From the NCBI GenBank assembly GCA_037954665.1, contig JBBMOL010000012.1:3844001-3908000 (forward strand): 64,000 nucleotides of DNA, in the 5' to 3' direction. Position 1 is the first letter of the stretch, and each line of letters begins with the position of its first letter. Positions 62,619 to 64,000 of this stretch are shown here, one piece after another. The notes under the pieces are model-generated. The model had not been told where the DNA came from. It made no database searches and saw only the letters and a list, made by a program, of their open reading frames with translations. The translations under genes and the position numbers were made by a program. The stretch comes from Laguncularia racemosa. Taxonomy: Eukaryota; Streptophyta; Magnoliopsida; Myrtales; Combretaceae.

Positions 62619-63203
62619 TGACACAGCGAGGAAAGCGTAAACCCTAGACCAATTCTAAGATTGGAACTCTAGAATAAACAAAGAAGAATCAGAGTTTATT
62701 CTTCGAATAATTTCAATTGCGTACAATCCAAAATACAGAGAAACTCGTCTCTAAAAAGTGTGTATTGAATATTGAATAAAACATAACCCTAAAATGACCT
62801 AACAACTATATATATACTCATCTGGAAAATACATAAAAAAGGAAATATAAATGTACACGTGAAAATAAATATAAGTATACACGTCTGTCCTCTATTGTAT
62901 ACACGGTCGTGCCTCAAAGCCGTGTATGCTTCTGGGAATATGTCTGGCGTAATACACGGTCGTGTCCCCTGTCCGTGCCTACGGCCGTGTCTGCTTCTGG
63001 GAGAGATCCTGACATAATACACGGCTGTGCTTCCTGGCTGTGTAAGAAGCTGTGTACATTTCTAGGAGTCATCCAGGTTTCTTACACGGCCGTGCCTCCT
63101 GGCCGTGTATGCAGCCGTGTGCGTTTTTGGAAGTTCCCTAACATTATACACGACCGTGTATCAACTCGTGTCTCAACTTGTGTCCGCCACAATGTCCGCA
63201 TCA
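62619..63203 (-). repeat. 5' LTR of element V
   Basis: Plus-strand reading TGACACAGCGAGGAAAGCG to GTCCGCATCA. It has the same ACACGG(C/T)CGTG array as the 3' LTR (about 62900-63180), with more CG to TG/CA changes. Confidence 0.92.
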
Positions 63204-64000
63204 TGTTGCTATCATGTTGGTCATAGTGTTTTCGAAATCACTTAAAATGGTAAGCTAGAGACATAAAGTTGAGGGTTATACAGTATCAATGGTGATTGTA
63301 TGGAGGAGAAGGAAGAAAGGTGTAGTAGAGAAGAGGAGGAATCGGTAGTGTACGGATGAGTTCTACAAAAATTTTCCTAGGCTTATAAATCTTCTATGAT
63401 GCCCTGTAATAATCGGATCATAATTTTACTAAAATGTTAAAAATTTACATTGTTCTTTAGAAAAATGTTTTTGTTGTAATGGCTGATTTGATATTTCATC
63501 ATTTTATTAAAAATTTATGATTTTTTTAAATTATATTTTTAATATGCTAGTAAAATTGCTTCATGTTCATAACATAAATTCATAAAAAATACACAAATTT
63601 CCTAAACTCCAAAATTTATAATTGTAAATATCCTCAATAGTCATAACTTCCCTTTAAACTTTAATTTTGCATGGTTTTGTATAATTGCTTTTAGGTTGTA
63701 AATTTACTCTAACTTTTTAAAATTAGATAAGTTTTGTACATTTTCTTGATTCATAACAAAGTTGCCATGTCCTTAATTTGTCTCTAATGTATGAAAAAAA
63801 AAAAGACCATTAATCCAATTTAATTCATAAAAAAGCTCAAATGTTTGTAAATTTACATAAAATTACATTAAAGCAATTTAAAGGTTCACAAATCTACTCA
63901 AGATTTTTATGTTTGATTATGTATAAAATCTCTTATAATTGTGCAATTTCATGTTAGTTTCTAAATTTCCTTGAACTTCCGTAAAAGCACATATATTTCT
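63204..64000. other. AT-rich flank of element V
   Basis: No gene or repeat boundary recognised apart from the V target duplication at 63204-63208. Confidence 0.5.

Larger units (their letters stand above)
57390..63203 (-). mobile_element. Element V: near-intact Ty3/gypsy chromovirus (CRM/Reina-like)
   Basis: 5814 bp flanked by perfect TGTTG (57385-57389 and 63204-63208). LTRs are 57390-58006 (3') and 62619-63203 (5'), with an iMet-type PBS (TTGGTATCAGAGCAAGG on the minus strand, about 62602-62618) and PPT GGTGGGAGAGAA next to the 3' LTR. Gag, protease, RT, RNase H and integrase lie in one minus-strand frame from ATG 62585, broken by scattered nonsense codons and one frameshift near 58622. 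No chromodomain is visible. It is the youngest-looking autonomous-type element in the window but is not intact. Confidence 0.92.

Overview
This is plant nuclear DNA, almost certainly from a eudicot. It is AT-rich, repeat-dense and gene-poor. The plant signs are chromovirus-type Ty3/gypsy elements primed by initiator-Met tRNA, plant LINE remnants, two F-box genes of the FBA type, and an intron-bearing fragment of a plant alternative NAD(P)H dehydrogenase. I cannot name the species. Most of the window is layers of inserted and decaying transposable elements; only two host genes look intact.

Layout. 0-8.7 kb: an inverted pair of LTR-like repeats (about 320-1342 and 6012-7030), a small element with long inverted ends (about 2450-3650) and a LINE remnant. 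8.77-16.85 kb: a complete but dead Ty3/gypsy element (here called W, minus strand). A hAT-like DNA element (10845-12648) carrying three exons of an NDB gene interrupts its RNase H region. 17-27.9 kb: AT-rich intergenic DNA with a fragment of a Tat/Ogre-like gypsy element, a quasi-palindromic repeat array and minisatellites. 27.98-29.08 kb: an intact single-exon F-box gene. 29.5-30.35 kb: a second LINE remnant. 31.9-49.3 kb: a nested cluster. A Reina-like pol fragment (Z2) and a Tekay-like gag-protease (Z1) form the base. Element Y (35811-45272) sits inside Z1, and a solo LTR (36186-37178) and element X (37345-40801) both sit inside one LTR of Y. Another solo LTR (34029-34715) sits in Z2, and a small hAT element (45711-46321) sits in Z1. 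50155-51163: a solo LTR of the Y family. 54.48-55.58 kb: a second F-box gene with a 28-nt first exon. 57390-63203: element V, the best preserved gypsy element, with matching target duplications and a nearly single-frame gag-pol.

How the parts relate. X and Y carry gag and protease but no reverse transcriptase, RNase H or integrase, so they look like non-autonomous TR-GAG-type elements. W-like elements are plausible suppliers of enzymes: the start of the LTR, the PBS and the PPT flank of W resemble those of Y. Most boundaries were fixed from 5-bp target duplications (TTTAA, AAATG, CTCTC, TAATG, ATAGA, TGTTG) or 8-bp hAT duplications read directly in the sequence. The F-box proteins would act as substrate adaptors of SCF ubiquitin ligases.
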